A DNA stretch of 10,672 nt from assembly GCA_038251625.1 (NCBI GenBank), contig JBBSBE010000131.1, positions 1-10,672 on the forward strand, in the 5' to 3' direction. This DNA is from JBBQXK01 sp038251625. GTDB lineage: Bacteria; Pseudomonadota; Alphaproteobacteria; Rhodobacterales; Rhodobacteraceae. Numbering within the stretch: the stretch's first letter is position 1; each line of letters begins with the position of its first letter. A model generated the notes under the pieces. The model searched no databases, had not been told where the DNA came from, and was given only the letters and a program-made list of their open reading frames with translations. Positions 1 to 6,393 of the stretch are shown here, one piece after another. The position numbers and the translations under genes were made by a program.

Positions 1-1826
1 AGACGGCCGCGATAGCCACCGCCCAGCACGGCCAGATCGGGAAAGGCAAGCTTTGCCGTGATCGTGCTGCCCGCGCTTGCAAGCTGGCCATTCGCCTGCA
101 CCGTCGCCCCGCCCGCCACAACCTCCAGCGTGCGTAGCATCGTGCCCGTGGTATCGCGCTCCACCGACAGCACCACCGTGGAAGACCCGCGCAGCAGGTT
201 GTCAGCCTCTGGCTGGCCCACCGCCAGATCGGTACCCTCGACTTCCGTCACCACGTCGAAATCGCCGCCAAGGGGGCTGCCGTTGCCGGTGGCTGTCAAC
301 CGCGCCGCACCGGCCAGCGGGCGCCCTGCAATGGCCGCGAACCGCGTCAGGTCATCCGCCGTCACCTCCGCCGTTCCCGTCACCGCAAAGCCGGTGGTCA
401 GCCCGTCCACCCGCCCGCGCGCGATGGCGCCGTAATCCGCGCCGGTCAGCGCCAGCTTGCCGATGCGCAACCGGTCATCGCCGCTTTGCCACGACAGCGT
501 GGCCTCGCCCGTCACCGCATCGCCCAGCGCCGCGGCAAGCGCCGCATCGGCGGGCGCCAGCCCTTCTGCGGCGAACTTGAAACTGGCGCCCAGCACCGGT
601 GGCAACCCGTTGCCCACCCGCCGGGCGATCCGGCCCGATCCGTCCAGCCGCACCCGCGCGACCGCCAGATCGGCGCGCGAAATACCCGTCACCTCGCCCG
701 CCAGCGTCCAGCCTTCGCCCCTCGTCGCGTCATAGCCCAGCGTCAGGTCCGCCCCCGCCACTTCGGTGCGCGGCGCGCCCGGCAATGGCAAAAGCACCGG
801 CCCACCCCCCGGGAGGCCCAGCCGACCGTTCAGGGAAAACCGCTCGGGCAACCCGTCACCCGCCAGCACCAGGCTTCCGTCCAGCGTCAGCGCCCGTGCC
901 CGCACGTTCAGCCGGGTCAAATCCAGCCGCCCGCTTTCGGCCCGCGCGCCTTCCGCGACGAGCCGCACATCGGGGCCGAAAAAGGCGGCATAGTCGGGCA
1001 AGACCAACGGCGCGATATCCCCGCCCAGATCCACCGCAAACCGCCCGGCACCCGCCTCATCCTGCGTCAGCGTCAGGCTGCCCGCCAGCCGCTCGCGCCC
1101 GTCCGTTTCCAGCCGCGTCGTCGCGGCGAAATCGCTCAGCGGCCCCGAACCCTCCAGCACCAGCCGTGCCGCAGGGGCGCCAGGCAGGCCCAGCAGCGTG
1201 GCGGCAATCCCGCCCGCTGCCTCGTTCGCGTCCAGCGCGATGTCGAGTTGCTGCGTGGCGTTTGCATAACTTGCCGTCAGCTTCACCTGCCCGTCGGGCC
1301 CCGCATCCTGCCGCACGATATCCAGCGCCGCATTGCCCTCGCCGCCCGACAGCGTCAGCGAGGCCTCAAGACTGCCCTCGATATCCTGCCCCAGAAGCGC
1401 CACCCCCAGCACCACACGGGGTGAAGCGATGCGCCCGATCTGCACCGATACCGGCAGGTCGGGCAGCGCAAACCCCTTCGCCTCGGGCGAGGGGATGGCG
1501 TTCGGGTCGGGGTTCGGCGCGCGGACAAGGATCACCTCATCCGCCGTCAGCTCGTTCACTTCCACCGATCCGGTCAAGAGCGCCAGCCGGTTCCAGTCCA
1601 GCACCACCTTGTTCAGCGTCAGCCAGATGCCCGCATCATCGGCAATCGTCAGTTGTTCTACCGTCGCCCGGCTCGACAGCGCACCGGCAAAGCCCGTGAC
1701 CGTGACCTTGCGCCCGGCGCCAGACAGGTTGTCTTCCAGAAACGCGGTCAGCGTACCCCGGTCATCCTCCTGCGCCTGCGCGACCATCGGAAGAAACAAC
1801 AGAAGGATTGCCAGAAGTATCCGCAT
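1..1826 (-). CDS. tamB: TamB, translocation and assembly module inner-membrane/periplasmic subunit (N-terminal part, cut by window edge)
   Basis: The minus-strand frame stays open from an ATG at 1826 to base 1, giving about 608 codons without a stop. Its start codon shares one base with the tamA stop (TGATG), so the two genes form an operon and are probably translationally coupled. The protein opens with a hydrophobic leader (MRILLAILLLFLPMVAQA) ending in an AQA signal-peptidase-like site. Long, low-complexity beta-rich sequence follows, full of Leu/Val-Gly-Asp/Glu alternation, as in the AsmA/TamB superfamily. TamB proteins usually exceed 1,100 residues and carry their diagnostic TamB (DUF490) domain at the C-terminus, which lies outside this window. 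Known role: TamB spans the periplasm, docks on TamA, and takes part in outer-membrane protein insertion and probably phospholipid transport between the membranes. The call rests on linkage to tamA plus sequence character, because the diagnostic domain is not visible. Confidence 0.9.
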   Translation of the reverse strand, partial: MRILLAILLLFLPMVAQAQEDDRGTLTAFLEDNLSGAGRKVTVTGFAGALSSRATVEQLTIADDAGIWLTLNKVVLDWNRLALLTGSVEVNELTADEVILVRAPNPDPNAIPSPEAKGFALPDLPVSVQIGRIASPRVVLGVALLGQDIEGSLEASLTLSGGEGNAALDIVRQDAGPDGQVKLTASYANATQQLDIALDANEAAGGIAATLLGLPGAPAARLVLEGSGPLSDFAATTRLETDGRERLAGSLTLTQDEAGAGRFAVDLGGDIAPLVLPDYAAFFGPDVRLVAEGARAESGRLDLTRLNVRARALTLDGSLVLAGDGLPERFSLNGRLGLPGGGPVLLPLPGAPRTEVAGADLTLGYDATRGEGWTLAGEVTGISRADLAVARVRLDGSGRIARRVGNGLPPVLGASFKFAAEGLAPADAALAAALGDAVTGEATLSWQSGDDRLRIGKLALTGADYGAIARGRVDGLTTGFAVTGTAEVTADDLTRFAAIAGRPLAGAARLTATGNGSPLGGDFDVVTEVEGTDLAVGQPEADNLLRGSSTVVLSVERDTTGTMLRTLEVVAGGATVQANGQLASAGSTITAKLAFPDLAVLGGGYRGR

Positions 1827-3646
1827 CAGAATGATTGTCCGATCCCAACATAGATCTGCACGCCGTCGCCCGTGTTGCCGCTGACTGGCGCGGCCACATC
1901 CAGCCGGATCGGCGCAAAGCCCGCATCATACCGCAGGCCAAGCCCCGCGCCCGCATGCGACCCCGCCAGCCCGTCGTCGAACGATAGCCCACCGATCTGC
2001 GCCCAATCATAGAAGCCCACGATCCCGATCCGGTCGGTCACACGAACCCGCGCCTCCGCCGACATCCCCAGAAACGCCTGCCCGCCAATATCGAAATCGT
2101 TGCGCAGCACCGATACGCCCAGCGATTGATAGGGCTGCCCCCGCACCGTGCCGCCGCCGCCCGAAAAGAACAGGTATTCGCGCGGCGTTTCCAGAAGCCC
2201 CGGCCCGCTGACAATGCCAAGTTGCGCGCGCCCGGCCAGCGTGACCCGCTCGCCAAACGTCTTGTAAGCGCGCGCATCCGCCGTGAAGCGCACGCCCGAT
2301 CCGGTATCGCCCTGCCCCACAAAGGGGCGCAGTTCCATATCCAGATAGGTGCCGCGCTTGGCATCCAGCGGCTTGTCGCGGTTTTCCCACGTCAGCCCGA
2401 TGGGCAGCGACACGTTCTTGTAGGTGTAGTTGCCGGTAACGTCGGTCACGTCTTCATAGGCATATTCCAGCCCCGCCCGCAGCGTGATCTTGCGTGACAG
2501 GTAATGCGTGAAGCTGACATTGGCCTTGGCATAGTCCGACAGGTAATCGTCTTCATCCAGCCGCCCCACCTCGAACCCGACCGAGGCTGTGGTATCGGGC
2601 GTGATCGTCGCCGGGCGGCTCAGCGTTGTGGCAAAGGAAAAATCCTGCCCGCTGGTCTGCGCACCGATCTGCGCCACCTCACCCTTCACCTCCAGCCGCT
2701 CGCCGCCGCCGAACAGGTTGCGGTGCAGCCAGCCTGCGCTGACGGTGGCGCCCTCGTTGCTGGAAATCTCGGCGCCAAAGCTGTAGCGGCGCGGCTTTTC
2801 CTCAACCACCGCCAGCCCGATGCCCAGTAGATCGGGCGGGGTGATCGCCTCGTTTTCGGTCAGCGCGACGGACGAAAAGATCCCCGTCCGGCGCAACCGC
2901 TCTGCCACCCGCTCCAGCGTCGCGGGGTGAAAGGGCTGGCCTTCGGGCAGACCCGCGATGGCCCGGATACGCGCCTCGCGCATCCGTGTCTGTCCGCTGA
3001 TGTCCAGCGCCCCGAAGCGCAGCACCGGCCCCGGTGTGATGGCAATCCGCGCGTCCAGCCTTGCCGCACGGTGATCGGCAACGATCTCCTGCCCGGCCAC
3101 GTCCGCCTTGGCCCGACCCCTCGCGCGCCACCCGTCCACCGCCGCGTTGGCCGCATCCGAGATCAGGCCGCTGTCGGCACGCTCGCCCCGCCGAAACCCG
3201 GGCGGCAGCGTCGTGTCGCTGGCAAGGGGGGCCACAACCGCGCGCGAAAAGCGAAAGGCAGGCCCCGGGTCCACCCGTACGGTAACCCTGTCGATGGATC
3301 GCGGCGCATCGAGCGGCGCGATATCCGCCGCCTCGCGCCCGTCAACCTTGACCGAAATGACAGCGGAATAATGCCCTTGCGCATAAAGCGCCGCCAGCAG
3401 CCGCCCATATTCTGCTCGCGCTGCGGCAAACACATCCTGCGGATCGGTCACCTTTTCGCTCCGCGCCGCGCGCAGCGCCGAAGCAGCCTCCAGCGATGCC
3501 GTCAGCGCCTTGTCATCCCCCGACACCTTGAAATCCAGCTTCTGGAACGCGCCGAGGGGGGAAGCAAACGCCAAGGCCGACAGCGCCACCAGCATTGGGC
3601 CGCGCACGTGTCGCCAGCCAGCATTGAAAACCCGTCTTTTGCTCAT
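1826..3646 (-). CDS. tamA: TamA, Omp85-family outer-membrane assembly factor
   Basis: This is a 606-residue protein in the usual range for TamA. A basic leader and hydrophobic stretch (about residues 18-33, MLVALSALAFASPLGA) look like a signal peptide. Three POTRA-like regions follow at roughly 35-105, 118-205 and 207-285; the last contains a typical 'LRRTGIFSSV' segment. An Omp85 16-strand barrel spans about 290-606. The loop-6 motif is 'GGGTVRGQPYQSLG' near residues 497-510. The protein ends in phenylalanine, as outer-membrane barrels normally do. TamA sits in the outer membrane and works with TamB on assembly of some outer-membrane proteins. The start at 3646 was chosen because it puts a signal peptide at the N-terminus and avoids overlap with xylR; the frame itself stays open further upstream, to an ATG at 3817 inside xylR. 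The ribosome site is weak (GTGGG), and an internal ATG at 3595 is possible. Same strand as xylR, 77 bp downstream of it. Confidence 0.93.
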   Translation of the reverse strand: MSKRRVFNAGWRHVRGPMLVALSALAFASPLGAFQKLDFKVSGDDKALTASLEAASALRAARSEKVTDPQDVFAAARAEYGRLLAALYAQGHYSAVISVKVDGREAADIAPLDAPRSIDRVTVRVDPGPAFRFSRAVVAPLASDTTLPPGFRRGERADSGLISDAANAAVDGWRARGRAKADVAGQEIVADHRAARLDARIAITPGPVLRFGALDISGQTRMREARIRAIAGLPEGQPFHPATLERVAERLRRTGIFSSVALTENEAITPPDLLGIGLAVVEEKPRRYSFGAEISSNEGATVSAGWLHRNLFGGGERLEVKGEVAQIGAQTSGQDFSFATTLSRPATITPDTTASVGFEVGRLDEDDYLSDYAKANVSFTHYLSRKITLRAGLEYAYEDVTDVTGNYTYKNVSLPIGLTWENRDKPLDAKRGTYLDMELRPFVGQGDTGSGVRFTADARAYKTFGERVTLAGRAQLGIVSGPGLLETPREYLFFSGGGGTVRGQPYQSLGVSVLRNDFDIGGQAFLGMSAEARVRVTDRIGIVGFYDWAQIGGLSFDDGLAGSHAGAGLGLRYDAGFAPIRLDVAAPVSGNTGDGVQIYVGIGQSF

Positions 3647-3723
3647 AAGCCCACTATTGCAACGCAGAGGGATGACAACAACCGCAATCGAAAAGGGTTC
3701 CGTCACTTCCTGCGTGATCGCGC

Positions 3724-5007
3724 CTATTGCGCGGCCACCTCGCGCGCCTCGCGCGGGCCTGCGACCAGCCGTTCGGTCACCGCCGACAGCGCCAGAGCCG
3801 CCGCCCCGTGCGCCCACAGAAGATCGCCCCAGGCGTGGATCTCGATGGGCGGTCGCGGCCGCCCTGTCGCGATGGCCAGGTTCTCCATCTCTGCCAGCGT
3901 CTCGGTGGCATAGAGATAGTCATAGCGCATCCGCTCACCCGACAGGATGATCAGCGACGGGTCGAAAAGGTTGATGACATTCGACAATCCCACCGCCAGA
4001 TACCGCCCCGCCCGCCGAAAGATCGACCGCGCGGCCACGTTTCCCGCCTTGGCGTGGTCATAGAGGCTCTCCAGCAGCACCGGGATCGGCGGCGTCTCCT
4101 TGTGGCCCCAGTTCAGCGCCGTCACCGCCTCGCGCGCCAGCGCATAATCGGCAACGTAAGCCTCCAGACAGCCGCGCTGCCCGCAACGGCAGAGCGCGCC
4201 GTCAAGCTGCACCTTGGTATGGCCAAGCTCCAGCCCCAGCCCCTGCCCGCCGCGATAGATGCGGTGGTTCAAGACCACGCCCATGCCCACGCCATGCTCG
4301 ATCGTGACCACCGCGAAATCGGCCAGCCTGCGCCCCGACCCGAACCACAGCTCGGCCAGCGTCACAAGGTTCGCGTCATTGTCCACCTGCACCGGCAACC
4401 CCAGCCGGGCGCTGGCAGCGGCGGCCAGCGGTACGCCCCGCTCGCTCAGGACCGATGACCACAGAACCGTCCCGGCGCCGCAATCCACAAAGCCCGGCAC
4501 GCCAAGGCCCAGCGCCGACAGTTCGGCCCGCGCCACCCCCGCCTTGGCACAGACCCGGCTCAGCAGCGCGTCCATCGCGTCCAGAAGCTCCGGCACGGTC
4601 ATCGCGCCCGGTCGCCGTTCGATCACATCGCCTGCGATCAGGTTGCCCGCGAAATCCACGATCACCGCCGTATGCTCGCGGTCGCTCAGCTTCATCCCCG
4701 CCACCCGGTGCGCCCCGGCCCGCACGCCCAGCGCCACGGCCGGGCGCCCGCGCCCCTGCCCGTCCTCGCGGCTGGCCGTCACCTCCTCGATCAGGCCAGC
4801 CTCGATCAGTTCGCTGACCGTCGTGGTCACCGACGCCGGGCTGACGCCCAGCTCCTTGGCCAACTGCACCCGCGCAACCGTACCCGCCGCGCGCACCCGC
4901 TCGAACACCTGCTGGCGCAGCGGTCGCAGCGAATCGGGCAGCGGAGGGATGATCGGACCGCAGCCCTGCGCTGCATCCGCCTCCAATTCCTCTCGCAGTT
5001 GCGGCAT
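3724..5007 (-). CDS. xylR: ROK-family transcriptional repressor, probable xylose regulator XylR
   Basis: This is a 427-residue protein with a winged helix-turn-helix at about residues 35-75 (ELGVSPASVTTTVSELIEAG is the recognition part). A ROK sugar-kinase-like domain follows. Visible ROK marks are VDNDAN (208-213), the sugar-binding ExGH element (E260, H263), and the zinc motif CRCGQRGCLE with C273, C275 and C280. The first phosphate-binding loop of active ROK kinases (DxGGT type) is replaced by 'MKLSDREHT', so it should bind sugar without phosphorylating it. It is divergent from xylF across 217 bp, the classic position of a local regulator, so it most likely represses xylFHGBA and itself and is released by xylose. 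The ligand is inferred from the neighbours. A strong inverted repeat ends 2 bp before its start codon and contains the only GGAG-like ribosome site, which suggests autoregulation. Confidence 0.88.
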   Translation of the reverse strand: MPQLREELEADAAQGCGPIIPPLPDSLRPLRQQVFERVRAAGTVARVQLAKELGVSPASVTTTVSELIEAGLIEEVTASREDGQGRGRPAVALGVRAGAHRVAGMKLSDREHTAVIVDFAGNLIAGDVIERRPGAMTVPELLDAMDALLSRVCAKAGVARAELSALGLGVPGFVDCGAGTVLWSSVLSERGVPLAAAASARLGLPVQVDNDANLVTLAELWFGSGRRLADFAVVTIEHGVGMGVVLNHRIYRGGQGLGLELGHTKVQLDGALCRCGQRGCLEAYVADYALAREAVTALNWGHKETPPIPVLLESLYDHAKAGNVAARSIFRRAGRYLAVGLSNVINLFDPSLIILSGERMRYDYLYATETLAEMENLAIATGRPRPPIEIHAWGDLLWAHGAAALALSAVTERLVAGPREAREVAAQ

Positions 5008-5009
5008 GA

Positions 5010-5030
5010 TTATTTCGGTCTCCGAACTAA
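5010..5030. promoter_or_regulatory. Candidate XylR operator (9-3-9 inverted repeat)
   Basis: TTATTTCGG-TCT-CCGAACTAA on the plus strand has two 9-bp arms matching at 8 of 9 positions around a 3-bp centre. It is AT-rich at the ends, unlike the GC-rich surroundings, and ends 2 bp before the xylR ATG. Size and symmetry fit a dimeric ROK repressor site. Bound repressor would cover the xylR ribosome site and block its transcription. No second copy of the TTCGG/CCGAA half-sites was seen closer to xylF. The operator role is inference. Confidence 0.6.
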
Positions 5031-5110
5031 ATTTCCCGCTGAAGCTTCGCCTTCATCCTGTTTTTCGCCGCACAGCAGCATGAAGACGCCCCATTTTGCG
5101 GCACTTCCAG

Positions 5111-5124
5111 AGTTGCCCGCAACT
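5111..5124. repeat. Perfect inverted repeat in the xylR-xylF intergenic region
   Basis: AGTTGC-CC-GCAACT has 6-bp perfect arms around a 2-bp centre. It lies 7 bp before the TTGACA hexamer at 5131. It could be a binding site for a second regulator or simply chance symmetry; 6-bp arms are short. Confidence 0.35.
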
Positions 5125-5130
5125 TATACT

Positions 5131-5136
5131 TTGACA
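5131..5136 (+). promoter_or_regulatory. Possible -35 element of the xylF promoter
   Basis: TTGACA is a perfect sigma-70 -35 match, placed 89 bp before the xylF ATG in the only AT-rich part of the intergenic region. No good -10 hexamer sits 16-18 bp downstream (CAGTTT at 17 bp). Rhodobacter-type promoters tolerate poor -10 elements, so it remains a candidate. A TATACT directly upstream at 5125-5130 could instead be a -10 box, but it lacks a -35 partner. A short palindrome, TGAAT-TT-ATTCA (5139-5150), overlaps the expected spacer and could be a control site. Confidence 0.35.
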
Positions 5137-5185
5137 ACTGAATTTATTCACGCCAGTTTGCGCCCGTGCCGGCGAACGGCCGGAC

Positions 5186-5203
5186 CGGCCCCAATGAGGG
5201 CCG
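5186..5203 (+). promoter_or_regulatory. Leader hairpin before xylF
   Basis: CGGCCC-CAATGA-GGGCCG can form a 6-bp all-GC stem with a 6-nt loop in the xylF leader. It ends 7 nt before the AGGGAGGA ribosome site at 5211-5218, so it leaves that site open. It may protect the 5' end of the message. No known riboswitch structure was recognised. Confidence 0.3.
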
Positions 5204-5224
5204 AACCACCAGGGAGGATTCCTC

Positions 5225-6247
5225 ATGCGTACTGCCATTCTGGCCGCTGTCGTGGCCGTGACCGGCTTCAATTCCGCCGCACTTGCCGAAGGGCTGACGG
5301 TCGGCGTCAGCTGGTCCAACTTCCAGGAAGAGCGTTGGAAGACCGACGAAGCCGCGATCAAGGGCGCGCTCGAAGCTGCGGGCAACAAGTATATCTCTGC
5401 CGACGCGCAGGCCTCTGCCGCCAAGCAGCTGACCGACGTGGAAGCGCTGATCGCCCAGGGCGCAAACGCGCTCATCATCCTTGCGATGGACAAGGATGCC
5501 ATCGGCCCCGCCGTCGACAAGGCCGCTGCCGAAGGCATCCCGGTCGTCGGCTACGACCGTCTGATCGAAGATGGCCGCGCCTTCTACCTGACCTTCGACA
5601 ACAAGGGCGTGGGCCGTATCATCGCCGAAACCGTGATGGCACAGGTGCCCGAGGGCAACTACGCCATCATCAAGGGCGACCCCGGCGACCCGAACGCAGG
5701 CTTCCTGCGCGAAGGCATGCAGGAAGTGATCGGCGCGTCGGTTGACGCAGGCAAGATCAAGATCGTGGGCGAGGCGTTCTCGCAGGGCTGGACCCCGGAT
5801 GCCGCACAGGCGAACATGGAGCAGATCCTGACCGCCAACAACAACGCCGTCGATGCCGTTCTGGCGCAGAACGACGGCATGGCCGGTGGCGCCATCGCGG
5901 CCCTTGCCGCGCAGGGCCTGAACATCCCCGTCGGCGGCCAGGACGGCGACCTTGCCGCGCTGAACCGCGTGGCGCGCGGCACCCAGACGGTGTCGGTCTG
6001 GAAAGACTCGCGCCAGCTTGGCGCGGCGGCGGCCAACATCGCGGCGGCGCTTGCGGGCGGTGCAGCACTCGATTCGATCGAGGGTGCCACCAAGTTCTCG
6101 GGCGGTGAAAAGGGCGTTGAGATGAACGCCATCTTCCTCGCCCCGACCCCGATCACCAAAGACAACCTGAACCTCGCCATCGACGCGGGCCACATCTCGA
6201 AAGAGCAGGCTTGCGAAGGGGCAATGGCAGGCGTCGCGGGCTGCTGA
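5225..6247 (+). CDS. xylF: D-xylose ABC transporter, periplasmic substrate-binding protein
   Basis: This is a 340-residue protein with a signal peptide (residues 1-21, cleavage after AALA). The mature part is a two-lobed type I periplasmic binding protein. XylF-type marks are YDRLI (110-114), IIKGDP (148-153), QNDG (215-218) and GQDGD (238-242), which line the sugar cleft in this family. Length matches XylF (about 330 residues). It binds D-xylose in the periplasm and delivers it to XylH-XylG. A strong ribosome site (AGGGAGGA, 6 nt before ATG) fixes the start. Two cysteines, C330 and C340, at the very end could form a disulfide loop in the periplasm. It is the first gene of the operon and is followed by a stable hairpin, consistent with higher expression than the downstream genes. 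Confidence 0.97.
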   Translation: MRTAILAAVVAVTGFNSAALAEGLTVGVSWSNFQEERWKTDEAAIKGALEAAGNKYISADAQASAAKQLTDVEALIAQGANALIILAMDKDAIGPAVDKAAAEGIPVVGYDRLIEDGRAFYLTFDNKGVGRIIAETVMAQVPEGNYAIIKGDPGDPNAGFLREGMQEVIGASVDAGKIKIVGEAFSQGWTPDAAQANMEQILTANNNAVDAVLAQNDGMAGGAIAALAAQGLNIPVGGQDGDLAALNRVARGTQTVSVWKDSRQLGAAAANIAAALAGGAALDSIEGATKFSGGEKGVEMNAIFLAPTPITKDNLNLAIDAGHISKEQACEGAMAGVAGC

Positions 6248-6260
6248 GGCCCTGACCATC

Positions 6261-6288
6261 CGGCGCCGGGCATGACTGCCTGGCGCCG
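6261..6288 (+). terminator. Intercistronic stem-loop after xylF (leaky terminator or mRNA-stabilising hairpin)
   Basis: A 12-bp stem can form: CGGCGCC (6261-6267), then one G-U pair (6268/6281), then GGCA (6269-6272) with TGCC (6277-6280), closed by a TGAC tetraloop and returning through GGCGCCG (6282-6288). It starts 13 nt after the xylF stop. Only a broken pyrimidine tract (CTCTTTCC) follows, so full termination is unlikely. Hairpins at this place in binding-protein operons, such as malE-malF, are known to stabilise the upstream message. Confidence 0.55.
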
Positions 6289-6305
6289 CTCTTTCCGTTC
6301 TGATC

Positions 6306-6325
6306 GGCGGCCCGATGGCGCCGCC
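6306..6325 (+). repeat. Second inverted repeat in the xylF-xylH gap
   Basis: GGCGGC (6306-6311) and GCCGCC (6320-6325) are perfect 6-bp arms around 8 nt. It may extend the structured region after xylF. In GC-rich DNA such arms arise easily, so weight is low. Confidence 0.3.
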
Positions 6326-6343
6326 CCGGTTTCGCGCATCAGT

Positions 6344-6358
6344 CAGGCCATAGGCCTG
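6344..6358 (+). repeat. Third inverted repeat, upstream of xylH
   Basis: CAGGCC-ATA-GGCCTG is a perfect 6-bp inverted repeat with a 3-nt centre, 35 nt before the xylH ATG. As RNA it would form a small tight hairpin. It may influence ribosome loading on xylH, whose own ribosome site is weak. Confidence 0.35.
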
Positions 6359-6393
6359 CCTTGCCGCAGCTCCCTTCCGGATTGGACGCGTTC

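Noticed and set aside
486..1424. Plus-strand open frames opposite tamB, the longest being 312 codons here and 366 codons at 599-1699
   Set aside because: These are Pro/Arg/Ala-rich mirror frames opposite the uninterrupted tamB frame.
3647..3723. Possible tamA promoter (minus-strand TTGTTG, 17 bp, AATAGT) in the xylR-tamA gap
   Set aside because: Both hexamers are poor matches and would give an almost leaderless transcript; read-through from xylR or a promoter inside it is equally possible.
2927..3913. Plus-strand open frame of 328 codons over tamA and the end of xylR
   Set aside because: It crosses two real genes on the other strand and has an Arg-rich composition without motifs.
5178..5190. 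GGCCGG-A-CCGGCC palindrome in the xylF leader
   Set aside because: A one-base centre cannot form a full hairpin, and GC-only symmetry is expected often in this DNA; the overlapping stem at 5186-5203 is the better structure.
5080..5745. ATG at 5080 opening a frame through the xylR-xylF intergenic region
   Set aside because: The frame continues out of phase into xylF with Arg-rich content and no ribosome site; not a credible leader peptide or gene.
5144..6259. Minus-strand open frame of 371 codons opposite xylF
   Set aside because: Antisense of xylF, which has a signal peptide, strong ribosome site and family motifs; the mirror frame has none.
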